From assembly GCA_044426075.1 (NCBI GenBank), contig JAWXUT010000105.1, positions 1 to 5,969 on the forward strand: a stretch of DNA of 5,969 bases, written 5' to 3'. A model generated the notes under the pieces. The model searched no databases, was not told the DNA's origin, and saw only the letters and a list, made by a program, of their open reading frames with translations. Of the stretch, positions 1 through 5,820 are shown in pieces. Made by a program: the position numbers and the translations under genes. Every line of letters begins with the position of its first letter. The stretch's first letter is position 1. The stretch comes from JAWXUT01 sp044426075. Its GTDB lineage: Bacteria; Bacillota; Clostridia; Christensenellales; DTU072.

Positions 1-36
1 CTTAGACAAGAGGGGACAGTCAGTTTATATTTATGA

Positions 37-162
37 CTAGCCAATGTGGGAGTTGAGGAGTTTTGGGGTCAAGCCGCCCTCGGAAAAAGAGGCTTGTTCG
101 TTTTCTTTTGCATACTTTTCCTTGCCGAATTGCAAAGAAAAGTTTGTATGATTTATTACCAT
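37..162 (-). CDS. Doubtful 41-aa ORF, unknown function
   Basis: This minus-strand frame runs from ATG at 162-160 to TAG at 39-37. It encodes 41 residues beginning MVINHTNFSLQFGKEKYAKE and ending in LLNSHIG. The only upstream purine signal is GTGAGA directly before the start, a weak and closely spaced ribosome binding site. I recognise no domain, signal peptide or membrane segment. It overlaps a terminator-like inverted repeat on the opposite strand, which would account for part of its composition. It may be a chance frame, the remnant of a longer gene, or a small protein. The peptide reads as more protein-like than the other short frames in this region, but that is an impression and not evidence of expression. 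Confidence 0.15.
   Translation of the reverse strand: MVINHTNFSLQFGKEKYAKENEQASFSEGGLTPKLLNSHIG
70..108 (+). terminator. Possible intrinsic terminator of an upstream gene
   Basis: CAAGCC at 70-75 pairs perfectly with GGCTTG at 91-96 around a 15-nt loop. A T-rich tail follows (97-108, TTCGTTTTCTTT). An alternative pairing, CCTC (78-81) with GAGG (89-92), competes with it. This would fit the end of a transcript entering from the left edge of the window. The 6-bp stem and the interrupted T-run make it weak. Confidence 0.35.
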
Positions 163-187
163 TTTCTCACAAAAACATCAAAAATAG

Positions 188-216
188 TTGACATTTGACA
201 CGATATATGTTAAAAT
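188..216 (+). promoter_or_regulatory. Near-consensus sigma-A promoter in the intergenic region
   Basis: A perfect -35 hexamer TTGACA (188-193) is separated by exactly 17 bases from TAAAAT (211-216), one mismatch from the -10 consensus. Transcription would begin near 223. The -35 is part of a tandem heptamer, TTGACAT then TTGACAC (188-201), but the second copy is only 10 bases from this -10 and so is badly placed. No credible ORF follows. The next downstream structure is the hairpin at 559-595, so the promoter seems to serve a non-coding transcript or a gene that has decayed. In so AT-rich a region some promoter-like strings are expected, but an exact -35 with optimal spacing is better than typical background. 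Confidence 0.6.
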
Positions 217-241
217 AGTAGAGGTGAAGAGTCGGCCGCAA

Positions 242-265
242 AACATCTCCCCTTGCGGGGGTGTT
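242..265 (+). other. GC-rich hairpin near the predicted 5' end of the transcript
   Basis: CCCC (249-252) pairs with GGGG (257-260) around a TTGC tetraloop. A T-G pair (248/261) extends the stem, and after a two-base bulge (246-247) four more pairs follow (AACA 242-245 with TGTT 262-265). It has no adjacent T-run, so it is not a terminator. Its place about 20 nt from the predicted transcription start would suit a 5'-stabilising or protein-binding structure. That role is inference. Confidence 0.35.
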
Positions 266-304
266 GTACACATTTTGGGATGTATATTCAAAAGACATTT
301 TGTG

Positions 305-328
305 TGTGTCCATTTTTGTGGGTACAGT
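305..328 (+). repeat. 24-bp direct repeat, copy 1
   Basis: This segment is identical base for base to 384-407. Its core is TGTCCATTTTTGTGGGTACA. Similarity continues weakly on both sides: ACATTTT at 295-301 matches ACATTTT at 373-379, and the following GTCCA (327-331) resembles GTTCA (406-410). The full unit is therefore about 37 bp. Read on the minus strand, the core begins TGTACCCAC and ends in TGGACA. That resembles the general form of terminal inverted repeats in IS3-family elements of the IS150 type. This is a resemblance from memory, not a database match. Confidence 0.8.
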
Positions 329-383
329 CCACTTTCGTAAACTGTTCACAAAACGGGGGTGCCTGCTGATTTACATTTTTATA

Positions 384-407
384 TGTGTCCATTTTTGTGG
401 GTACAGT
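384..407 (+). repeat. 24-bp direct repeat, copy 2
   Basis: This is the second identical copy of the segment at 305-328. It lies in the same orientation with a start-to-start distance of 79 bp. Because 79 is not a multiple of three, the copies fall in different reading frames, which argues against selection on an encoded peptide. A preceding ACATTTTT (373-380) parallels the left flank of copy 1. Two copies in the same orientation do not form a pair of transposon ends by themselves. They could be two nested or tandem element ends, a duplicated end, or members of a dispersed intergenic repeat family. Confidence 0.8.
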
Positions 408-558
408 TCAATCCACAATTTTTTATTATTTATTATTCATTAAGCGAAGCTTCTGTAGTCCCGCTATGCTCAGTTAAAATAAAAACAAAACTATCTCAAA
501 AAAACCAACTTTTGGATATTTTCGCAATACAAATAAATATCCACTAATTATATAAGAT

Positions 559-595
559 AAGGACTGTTAAAAATTATTTTCTTTACAGTCCTTTT
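559..595 (+). terminator. Intrinsic terminator upstream of the dgt operon
   Basis: AAGGACTGT (559-567) is perfectly complementary to ACAGTCCTT (585-593) across a 17-nt AT-rich loop. The T-run TTTT (592-595) overlaps the end of the stem and leads into ATAAT. The 9-bp stem with the T-run on its 3' side favours termination on the + strand. It would end any transcript started at 188-216 and insulate the dgt-pcrA-ligA operon, whose promoters lie just downstream. The large loop and short T-run make it a moderate terminator. Confidence 0.55.
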
Positions 596-619
596 ATAAT
601 GCAATCAACACTTTTACTC

Positions 620-648
620 TTGCTAAAATATGGAATTTGCGGTATAAT
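620..648 (+). promoter_or_regulatory. Predicted sigma-A promoter of the dgt-pcrA-ligA operon
   Basis: A perfect -10 hexamer TATAAT (643-648) lies 17 bases after TTGCTA (620-625), which matches the -35 consensus at four of six positions. Transcription would begin near 655, leaving a leader of about 10 nt with the GGAG ribosome binding site (655-658) at the extreme 5' end. This also makes the GTG at 653 an unlikely start codon, because it would lie at or before the first transcribed base. Confidence 0.6.
621..629 (+). promoter_or_regulatory. Alternative extended -10 promoter for the operon
   Basis: TGCTAAAAT fits the extended -10 pattern (TGn followed by TAAAAT at 624-629). No good -35 stands 16-18 bases upstream, but extended -10 promoters can work without one. 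Transcription would begin near 636 and give a conventional leader of about 29 nt with the whole ribosome binding site inside it. It overlaps the -35 of the promoter at 620-648, so the two could not be occupied at once. Confidence 0.3.
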
Positions 649-664
649 GTAAGTGGAGAATTAT

Positions 665-1633
665 ATGAAAGAAGATTATTTGAGATTTGAACGCGAATTT
701 TTATCACCATATGCTTGCTTAAGTGAAAATACTAAAGGTAGGCGGGTGGCAATTGAACCGTGCCCAGTGCGTACGGAGTTTCAGCGCGACCGTGATAGAA
801 TTATTCATTGCAAAGCGTTCCGCAGATTGAAGCACAAAACTCAAGTTTTCTTGTCCCCTCACGGCGACCATTTTAGAACACGGCTAACGCACACCTTAGA
901 TGTAACGCAAATTGCGCGCACTATAAGCCGAGCGCTGCTGTTGAATGAAGATTTAACTGAAGCTATTGGATTGGGGCACGATATCGGGCACACTCCATTT
1001 GGGCATATGGGCGAGCGCGTGCTTGCTAAAAAGTCGGGGCATTTTTTACATAATGAACACGGATTGCGCGTGGTAGAATTTCTAGAAAATGATGGCCAAG
1101 GGTTAAATTTAACCGCAGAAGTCAGAGACGGCATTTTAGAACACAAAAGCAGTGGCAATCCCGCAACGCTTGAGGGCGTAGTTATTAGTTTAGCTGACCG
1201 CATAGCATATTTAAATCACGATATTGATGACGCAATTAGAGGTGGCGTGCTTAGTTATAGCAGTATTCCTACAAATTTAAATGAAGCATTGGGCATCGAT
1301 AAAGGCAAGATGATTGACCGACTTGTGGCAGATATAATAGCGAATTCATTACATAAACCATATGTTACGCAGAGTGAGGAGTGCAAAGAAATTATGCACG
1401 AGTTGCGTTCATTTATGTTTAAAGAGGTATATGATAGGGATCTACTTAAGCAAGAAGAGGCGCGTACGGGTGAAATGTTAGAATATATATATGATTACTA
1501 TATAGCCCACCCCGAAGAAATAATTGTGAGAGAGGGCGACAGCTTGCAGACGGCAGTTGTAGATTATGTAGCGGGAATGACAGACAGTTTTGCAGAGACA
1601 ACATACAATAATTTAATAAAAAGGAACATATAA
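665..1633 (+). CDS. dgt: HD-domain deoxyguanosinetriphosphate triphosphohydrolase-like protein
   Basis: This is a cytosolic enzyme of the dGTPase/dNTPase family, whose members hydrolyse dNTPs to the deoxynucleoside plus tripolyphosphate and so influence dNTP pools and replication fidelity. The protein is 322 aa from ATG 665, the usual size for the shorter Firmicutes form. The HD metal-binding set is complete: His in THTLDV (residue 76), the His-Asp of GHDIGHTPFGH (105-106, with more His at 109 and 114) and Asp in LADRIAY (178). The family signature RDRDRIIHCKAFRRLKHKTQ (41-60) and the C-terminal VAGMTDSFA are also present. The ATG at 665 is chosen because GGAG (655-658) stands 6 nt ahead of it. 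An in-frame GTG at 653 would add four residues but lies in the predicted transcription start region. The last base of the stop is the first base of pcrA. Substrate preference among dNTPs, and any need for a nucleotide activator, cannot be read from the sequence. Confidence 0.93.
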   Translation: MKEDYLRFEREFLSPYACLSENTKGRRVAIEPCPVRTEFQRDRDRIIHCKAFRRLKHKTQVFLSPHGDHFRTRLTHTLDVTQIARTISRALLLNEDLTEAIGLGHDIGHTPFGHMGERVLAKKSGHFLHNEHGLRVVEFLENDGQGLNLTAEVRDGILEHKSSGNPATLEGVVISLADRIAYLNHDIDDAIRGGVLSYSSIPTNLNEALGIDKGKMIDRLVADIIANSLHKPYVTQSEECKEIMHELRSFMFKEVYDRDLLKQEEARTGEMLEYIYDYYIAHPEEIIVREGDSLQTAVVDYVAGMTDSFAETTYNNLIKRNI

Positions 1634-1635
1634 TG
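1622..1635 (+). promoter_or_regulatory. Ribosome binding site and TAATG junction coupling dgt to pcrA
   Basis: AGGA (1622-1625) lies inside the last codons of dgt, 7 nt before the pcrA ATG (1633-1635). The dgt stop TAA (1631-1633) shares its last A with that ATG. Such an overlap usually means translational coupling, in which the ribosome finishing dgt re-initiates on pcrA. The site fixes the pcrA start and makes the next in-frame ATG (1654) less likely. Confidence 0.75.
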
Positions 1636-3858
1636 GCAATAGATATCAGCACAATGAATTCCGCACAAGCGGCAGCAACACTAGACACCGAAGGTGCAGT
1701 TTTAGTACTTGCAGGAGCAGGTTCTGGCAAAACGCGTGTACTTACGCATAGGGTGGCACACTTGGTTGAAGACAAGGGCGTACCAGCTTACAGAATACTA
1801 GCAATCACATTTACAAACAAGGCAACGCAAGAAATGAAGCAAAGGTTGAAGGGTTTGCTAGGTGAAGAAAATAAGGTGTGGGTTTCAACATTCCACAGCT
1901 TGTGTTCATCAATTTTGAAGATTAATGCAGCCAGTTTGCAAGGATACGACGTTAACTTCAGTATCTATGATGAGGGCGACGCGGGCAGATTAGTAAAGCG
2001 TGCTTTGCGTGAAATGAACCTTGACGCAACTGCAATTAAAGATAAAATTAGGCATCATATCAGTAAGGCAAAAAATGCGGGCTTGTCACCAGATGAGTAC
2101 TGCAACACCATTTTAGATAACAAAGATGTAATGGATATTGGCAGACTTTTTGTGCGTTATGAAGAGTTGTTAAAAGAAAATAATGCTATGGACTTTGATG
2201 ATTTATTGTACAAAACAAAGGCGTTGTTTGAATATGCGCCAGACGTACTTGCAAAGTATCAAGAGCGTTTTAAATATATCCACGTTGATGAGTTTCAAGA
2301 CACCAATGCCGTGCAATATGACCTTGTAAAAATGCTTAGCGCAAAACACAACAACCTATTTGTAGTTGGTGATGATGACCAAAGTATATATGGTTGGCGT
2401 GGCGCAGTTGTTACAAATATTTTGGAGTTTGAAAAGAATTTTCCAGGTACAAAAGTACATAAATTGCTTCAAAATTACCGCAGTACAGAAAATATTATTG
2501 ATGCAGCAAACAAGCTGATTTCACATAACACTGAAAGGCACGATAAGCAATTGTTTACAAATAATGGCAAGGGTGTGCCAGTTGAATATCATACAGCCTA
2601 CAATGATTATCAAGAAGCTGATTTTGTAATTAATACTATAGTATCCCTAAAACGCAATTATGGATACACAAACAAGGATTTTGCGATTCTAGTTAGGGCA
2701 AACTCATTGAGCCGTTTGTTTGAGAATAAAATGAGTGGCGCTTCAATGACATATCAAGTGTTGGGCGGATTTAGGTTTTTTGAGCGTAAAGAAATTCAAG
2801 ATGTAATAGCATATATGCGTGTTATAAATAATATGCGCGACGGCGCAGCAGTTGAGCGTATAATCAACTTCCCAAGGCGAGGCATTGGCGACACAACTAT
2901 TGCAAAGTTAGTAGATGAGGCAAAAAATAGGCACACCGATTTAATGGATATTATAATGGGTATTGAGCGTTCTAATTTAGTAAACGCGGGCACCGTTAAA
3001 AAGATTGCGGAGTTTAAATCTGTAATATTTGATATATACAATATGCGTGGTGCGCCATTAAATGAGTTCTGTGATTACGTTATAAAAAGAGCGGGATTTG
3101 AAGATGCATATTGTTCCACTGCAAAAGAGGAAGATGTTGTTCGTTGGGAAAATATACAAGAGTTTCAAAGGCATACAAAAGAGTTCGTTGATAAAAATCC
3201 AGAAGTAACGCTAGACGAGTACTTGCAATCAATCTTGCTTGTACCAGATGCAAATTTAGAGGGTACTGTTGACGGACAAGCCATAACACTTGCCACAATG
3301 CACTCTGTAAAAGGTTTAGAATTTAAGGTTGTGTTTATTGTTGGTTGCGAAGAAGATGTGTTCCCATCAATCCAAGTGAAAATTGAAGAGGGCATAGAAG
3401 AAGAGCGTCGTGTTATGTACGTTGCAATCACTAGGGCAGAACAACGCTTATACATTACAAACGTAAAAGATAGGTTCCGCTTTAACAAACATCAATATAA
3501 TGAGCCATCAAGGTTTATTGAAGAGAGCGGTGGCAAAAAGATTCTTAGTGGATATGACGCATACGAGCAACGCAAACAATACACCGAAAGTAGGGGTAAA
3601 TTTGCGCGTCCAAACAAAAAATATCCTTCAGCACCAAGTTTTCCAGACGTTCCCGCCCCACAACAAAAGCAAAAAGTTGTAAATACAGATACAAGTATAT
3701 TTAGTGCGGGCGAATATGTAAAACACCCTGTATACGGAACGGGCAAAATAATCATAATAAGTGGTGTTGGAAGTGATGCCGCTGCCACCGTTTCATTTGA
3801 AAAGTTTGGCATCAAAAAATTCAAGCTAGCGCTTGCACCACTAAAAAAAGCTGATTAA
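1633..3858 (+). CDS. pcrA: ATP-dependent 3'-5' DNA helicase PcrA (UvrD/Rep family, SF1A)
   Basis: PcrA translocates 3'-5' on single-stranded DNA, unwinds duplex and removes proteins such as RecA or stalled RNA polymerase during repair and replication. The 741 aa match the usual family length (about 720-760), and all helicase motifs are visible in order: Q motif MNSAQ (8-12), Walker A GAGSGKT (28-34), Ia ITFTNKA (58-64), Ib STFHS (85-89), II VDEFQDTN (218-225), III GDDDQSIYGWRGA (246-258), IV LLQNYRST (278-285), V TMHSVKGLEF (555-564) and VI EEERRVMYVAITRAEQ (589-604). The GGFRFFERKEIQD segment (378-390) and FPRRGIG (413-419) are typical 2B-region landmarks. A charged, proline-containing linker (about 640-688) leads to a C-terminal Tudor-like domain (690-741; HPVYGTGK at 698-705), which in PcrA/UvrD binds RNA polymerase. 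The protein appears intact. It is coupled to dgt by a one-base overlap and lies 15 nt before ligA. Confidence 0.97.
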   Translation: MAIDISTMNSAQAAATLDTEGAVLVLAGAGSGKTRVLTHRVAHLVEDKGVPAYRILAITFTNKATQEMKQRLKGLLGEENKVWVSTFHSLCSSILKINAASLQGYDVNFSIYDEGDAGRLVKRALREMNLDATAIKDKIRHHISKAKNAGLSPDEYCNTILDNKDVMDIGRLFVRYEELLKENNAMDFDDLLYKTKALFEYAPDVLAKYQERFKYIHVDEFQDTNAVQYDLVKMLSAKHNNLFVVGDDDQSIYGWRGAVVTNILEFEKNFPGTKVHKLLQNYRSTENIIDAANKLISHNTERHDKQLFTNNGKGVPVEYHTAYNDYQEADFVINTIVSLKRNYGYTNKDFAILVRANSLSRLFENKMSGASMTYQVLGGFRFFERKEIQDVIAYMRVINNMRDGAAVERIINFPRRGIGDTTIAKLVDEAKNRHTDLMDIIMGIERSNLVNAGTVKKIAEFKSVIFDIYNMRGAPLNEFCDYVIKRAGFEDAYCSTAKEEDVVRWENIQEFQRHTKEFVDKNPEVTLDEYLQSILLVPDANLEGTVDGQAITLATMHSVKGLEFKVVFIVGCEEDVFPSIQVKIEEGIEEERRVMYVAITRAEQRLYITNVKDRFRFNKHQYNEPSRFIEESGGKKILSGYDAYEQRKQYTESRGKFARPNKKYPSAPSFPDVPAPQQKQKVVNTDTSIFSAGEYVKHPVYGTGKIIIISGVGSDAAATVSFEKFGIKKFKLALAPLKKAD

Positions 3859-3864
3859 AATCGC

Positions 3865-3876
3865 GAGGTTTAAATG
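3865..3876 (+). promoter_or_regulatory. Ribosome binding site of ligA
   Basis: GAGGT (3865-3869) in the 15-nt pcrA-ligA gap precedes ATG 3874-3876, with 5 nt between GAGG and the start codon. It sets the ligA start unambiguously. The gap has no room for a separate promoter, so ligA should be read from the operon transcript unless a promoter lies within pcrA. Confidence 0.8.
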
Positions 3877-5820
3877 GATAAATTGCACCAACTTGTTGCA
3901 CAATTAAATTTATATGCACATGAATATTACGTGCTAGACAACCCAACAGTTGCCGATACAGAATATGACCGCTTGTATGATGAGTTGGTTGAATTGGAGC
4001 GGATTACTGGGGTAGTTCTTGCAAATTCACCCACAAAAAGGGTGGGTGGCGCAACGCTTAAATCATTTGAGAGTTATAAACATAAGCTAAAGCTATATTC
4101 ACTAGACAAGGCAAAGTCTGTTGCAGAAGTGCAGTCATTTTTCGACAAACTTACCAAGGCTTTAGGGCACACGCCAATGCTCACGTTGGAGCACAAGTTT
4201 GACGGGCTCACGCTATCATTGACATATGAAAATGGCATTTTGGTGCGTGGCGCAACCAGAGGCGACGGGGTTGAGGGCGAAGATGTAACCGCACAAATTT
4301 CAACTATCCGCACCATACCTTTGCAAATTGATTATAAAGGAACAATAGAAATTCAAGGCGAAGGAATAATGAAATATTCCGCATTTAACAGCTATAATTT
4401 AACAGCAGAAACACCACTTAAAAACCCAAGAAACGCCGTTGCGGGTGCGATAAGGAACTTGAATCCCAAGATAACCGCACAGAGAAAACTTGATTTTTTT
4501 GCCTACAACATAGGTTATTGCGATGACCATAACTGGGCAACCCAAAGCGAAGTCCACAGCTTTTTGCAAGAGCAAGGCTTTTTAGTTGATGACGTTTTTT
4601 ATAAAGTAGGCAACGCGCAAGAAGCGCAAAACGCATTGCAAGCAATAGAAGATAATAGGCAGAAACTTGACTATTTAATTGACGGCGCAGTGTTTAAAGT
4701 TGATGATATTAGCGCGCGTGATGAAATAGGTTTCACCGAGAAATTCCCCAAGTGGGCACTGGCATTTAAGTTTCAAGCACTTGAGGCAACCACTACAATT
4801 AACGACGCAATTTGGCAAGTTAGCAGAACGGGTAAACTCAATCCGCTTGCTATTTTAGAACCAATTGATCTTGCGGGAGTAACCGTGCAACGGGCTACCT
4901 TAAATAATATTATGGATATCCAAAAGAAGGATTTAAAGATAGGTAGTCGCGTGTTAGTAAGACGCAGTAACGACGTTATTCCAGAGATTATGGGCGTGTA
5001 TCAGCACACAGAAAACAGCCGTGAAATACTTGCCCCAGAGGTGTGCCCCGCTTGTGGCGCGCCAGTAAGGCTAGACAATGTTTTTTACTACTGCACCAAT
5101 GAAATTAATTGTTGTCCGCAGATAGTAAGTAGCCTTGACCACTTTGCAAGTAAACCTTGTATGAACATAGAAGGGTTCAGCGAAAAAACAGCCGAGCAAC
5201 TATACAACGAGTTGCACATTAATTCTTTTGATAAGTTGTACACACTTGAAACTTCTGAGCTTTTAACGCTAGAAGGATTCAAAGAGAAAAAGGCTCAAAA
5301 TTTAATTGACAGCATAAATGCAAGTAAAAATGTGGAGTTGTCACGATTTGTATTTTCGCTAGGCATTCCAACTATAGGCAAAAAAGGCGCAAAAGAATTG
5401 GCGGATAAATTCGGCACATTGGAGGCGTTGAAAAATGCGACGGTTGAAGATGTGGTTGCAATTGACGATTTTGGCGCAATAATGGCGGAAAATGTCGTAA
5501 ATTATTTTGCAGATGAAACAAAAACCGCAGTAATAGACAAATTGCTTACAAATGGTGTGACAATTGTTGCAGAAGTGCAGTCCACAGAAGGCGTGTTTAG
5601 TGGTAAAATTGTTGTGTTGACGGGCGTGTTGGAGTCTTATAAAAGGGGCGCCGCAAGTCAAATCATTACAAATATGGGCGGAAAAATGGCTGATAGCATA
5701 AGCAAAAAAGTCAATTTAGTTGTAGCGGGAAGCGATGCGGGAAGCAAACTTGCAAAGGCAGAAAAGTTGAATATTGAAGTTATTGATGAATCACAATTTT
5801 TGGCAATGATTAATAATTAG
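3874..5820 (+). CDS. ligA: NAD+-dependent DNA ligase LigA
   Basis: LigA seals nicks in duplex DNA through a lysine-AMP intermediate, using NAD+ as adenylate donor. It is normally the essential replicative ligase. The 648 aa are slightly below the usual 660-670, but every domain is present. Domain Ia has HEYYVLDNPTVADTEYDRLY (16-35). The nucleotidyltransferase domain has catalytic Lys108 in EHKFDG (106-111), ATRGDG (127-132), Glu163 in QGE, NPRNAVAGAIR (184-194), IDGAVFKV (269-276) and KWALAFKF (293-300). The OB fold contains SRTGKLNPLAILEPIDLAG (317-335). The zinc finger uses Cys391, 394, 407 and 413. The helix-hairpin-helix region covers about 428-560. The C-terminal BRCT domain (about 573-648) has VLTG, SISKKV and AGSKLAKAEKL. 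Some positions differ from textbook LigA: SLDKAK (76-81) for SLDNAF, EHK for EPK, and QGE for RGE. The catalytic residues remain, so activity is expected. An ATP-dependent ligase is excluded by the domain order. Confidence 0.97.
   Translation: MDKLHQLVAQLNLYAHEYYVLDNPTVADTEYDRLYDELVELERITGVVLANSPTKRVGGATLKSFESYKHKLKLYSLDKAKSVAEVQSFFDKLTKALGHTPMLTLEHKFDGLTLSLTYENGILVRGATRGDGVEGEDVTAQISTIRTIPLQIDYKGTIEIQGEGIMKYSAFNSYNLTAETPLKNPRNAVAGAIRNLNPKITAQRKLDFFAYNIGYCDDHNWATQSEVHSFLQEQGFLVDDVFYKVGNAQEAQNALQAIEDNRQKLDYLIDGAVFKVDDISARDEIGFTEKFPKWALAFKFQALEATTTINDAIWQVSRTGKLNPLAILEPIDLAGVTVQRATLNNIMDIQKKDLKIGSRVLVRRSNDVIPEIMGVYQHTENSREILAPEVCPACGAPVRLDNVFYYCTNEINCCPQIVSSLDHFASKPCMNIEGFSEKTAEQLYNELHINSFDKLYTLETSELLTLEGFKEKKAQNLIDSINASKNVELSRFVFSLGIPTIGKKGAKELADKFGTLEALKNATVEDVVAIDDFGAIMAENVVNYFADETKTAVIDKLLTNGVTIVAEVQSTEGVFSGKIVVLTGVLESYKRGAASQIITNMGGKMADSISKKVNLVVAGSDAGSKLAKAEKLNIEVIDESQFLAMINN

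Larger units (their letters stand above)
223..596 (+). ncRNA. Candidate non-coding transcript of about 370 nt
   Basis: The unit is defined only by its boundaries: a near-consensus promoter at 188-216 and a 9-bp hairpin followed by a short T-run at 559-595. Inside are a GC-rich hairpin close to the predicted 5' end (242-265) and two identical 24-bp segments (305-328, 384-407). Short frames inside it (for example GTG at 261 to 443, and ATG at 359 to 547) lack a spaced ribosome binding site and have low-complexity, F/I/L/C-rich translations. I checked by eye for hallmarks of 6S RNA, SRP RNA, tmRNA, RNase P RNA, T-boxes and common riboswitches and recognised none. It could equally be the remains of an insertion element that happens to retain a promoter. 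Confidence 0.25.
1..664. other. 5' intergenic region without a convincing protein gene
   Basis: No reading frame here has both a plausible start signal and a recognisable protein. The three frames entering from the left edge on the + strand stop at 3-5, 34-36 and 38-40, so at most a dozen C-terminal codons of an upstream gene could be present. The region holds a terminator-like hairpin (70-108), a promoter (188-216), a GC-rich hairpin (242-265), two 24-bp direct repeats (305-328, 384-407), a second terminator-like hairpin (559-595) and the operon promoters (about 620-648). The stretch 410-555 is very AT-rich and I see nothing else in it. The base composition and lack of coding signal suggest regulatory or decayed sequence. 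Confidence 0.7.

Noticed and set aside
1..40. Possible 3' end of an upstream gene entering the window
   Set aside because: All three + frames stop by position 40, leaving at most a dozen codons, too few to support a call.
167..349. 60-aa minus-strand frame containing TVPTKMDTH
   Set aside because: The peptide merely translates one copy of the DNA repeat, and the frame crosses the promoter and hairpin. It has no credible start signal.
305..407. CRISPR-like repeat-spacer arrangement
   Set aside because: There are only two repeat copies, the spacer-like interval is 55 nt, its flanks are partly repetitive, and no cas gene is nearby.
261..443. 60-aa plus-strand frame starting with GTG
   Set aside because: No spaced ribosome binding site is present, the translation is F/C/I-rich, and the frame runs through the direct repeats, whose 79-bp spacing is not a multiple of three.
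359..547. 62-aa plus-strand frame in the AT-rich stretch
   Set aside because: The translation is low-complexity and no ribosome binding site or recognisable domain is visible.
653..664. GTG start four codons upstream for dgt
   Set aside because: It lies 5 nt after the -10 hexamer at or before the predicted first transcribed base, while ATG 665 has a well-spaced GGAG.
600..700. LexA/DinR-type SOS operator before the repair operon
   Set aside because: I found no CGAAC-N4-GTTCG-like site in the promoter region by eye.
859..1203. Minus-strand open frame inside dgt, and similar ones inside pcrA and ligA
   Set aside because: All are antisense or off-frame shadows of genes with complete, well-conserved domains, and none shows a recognisable protein.
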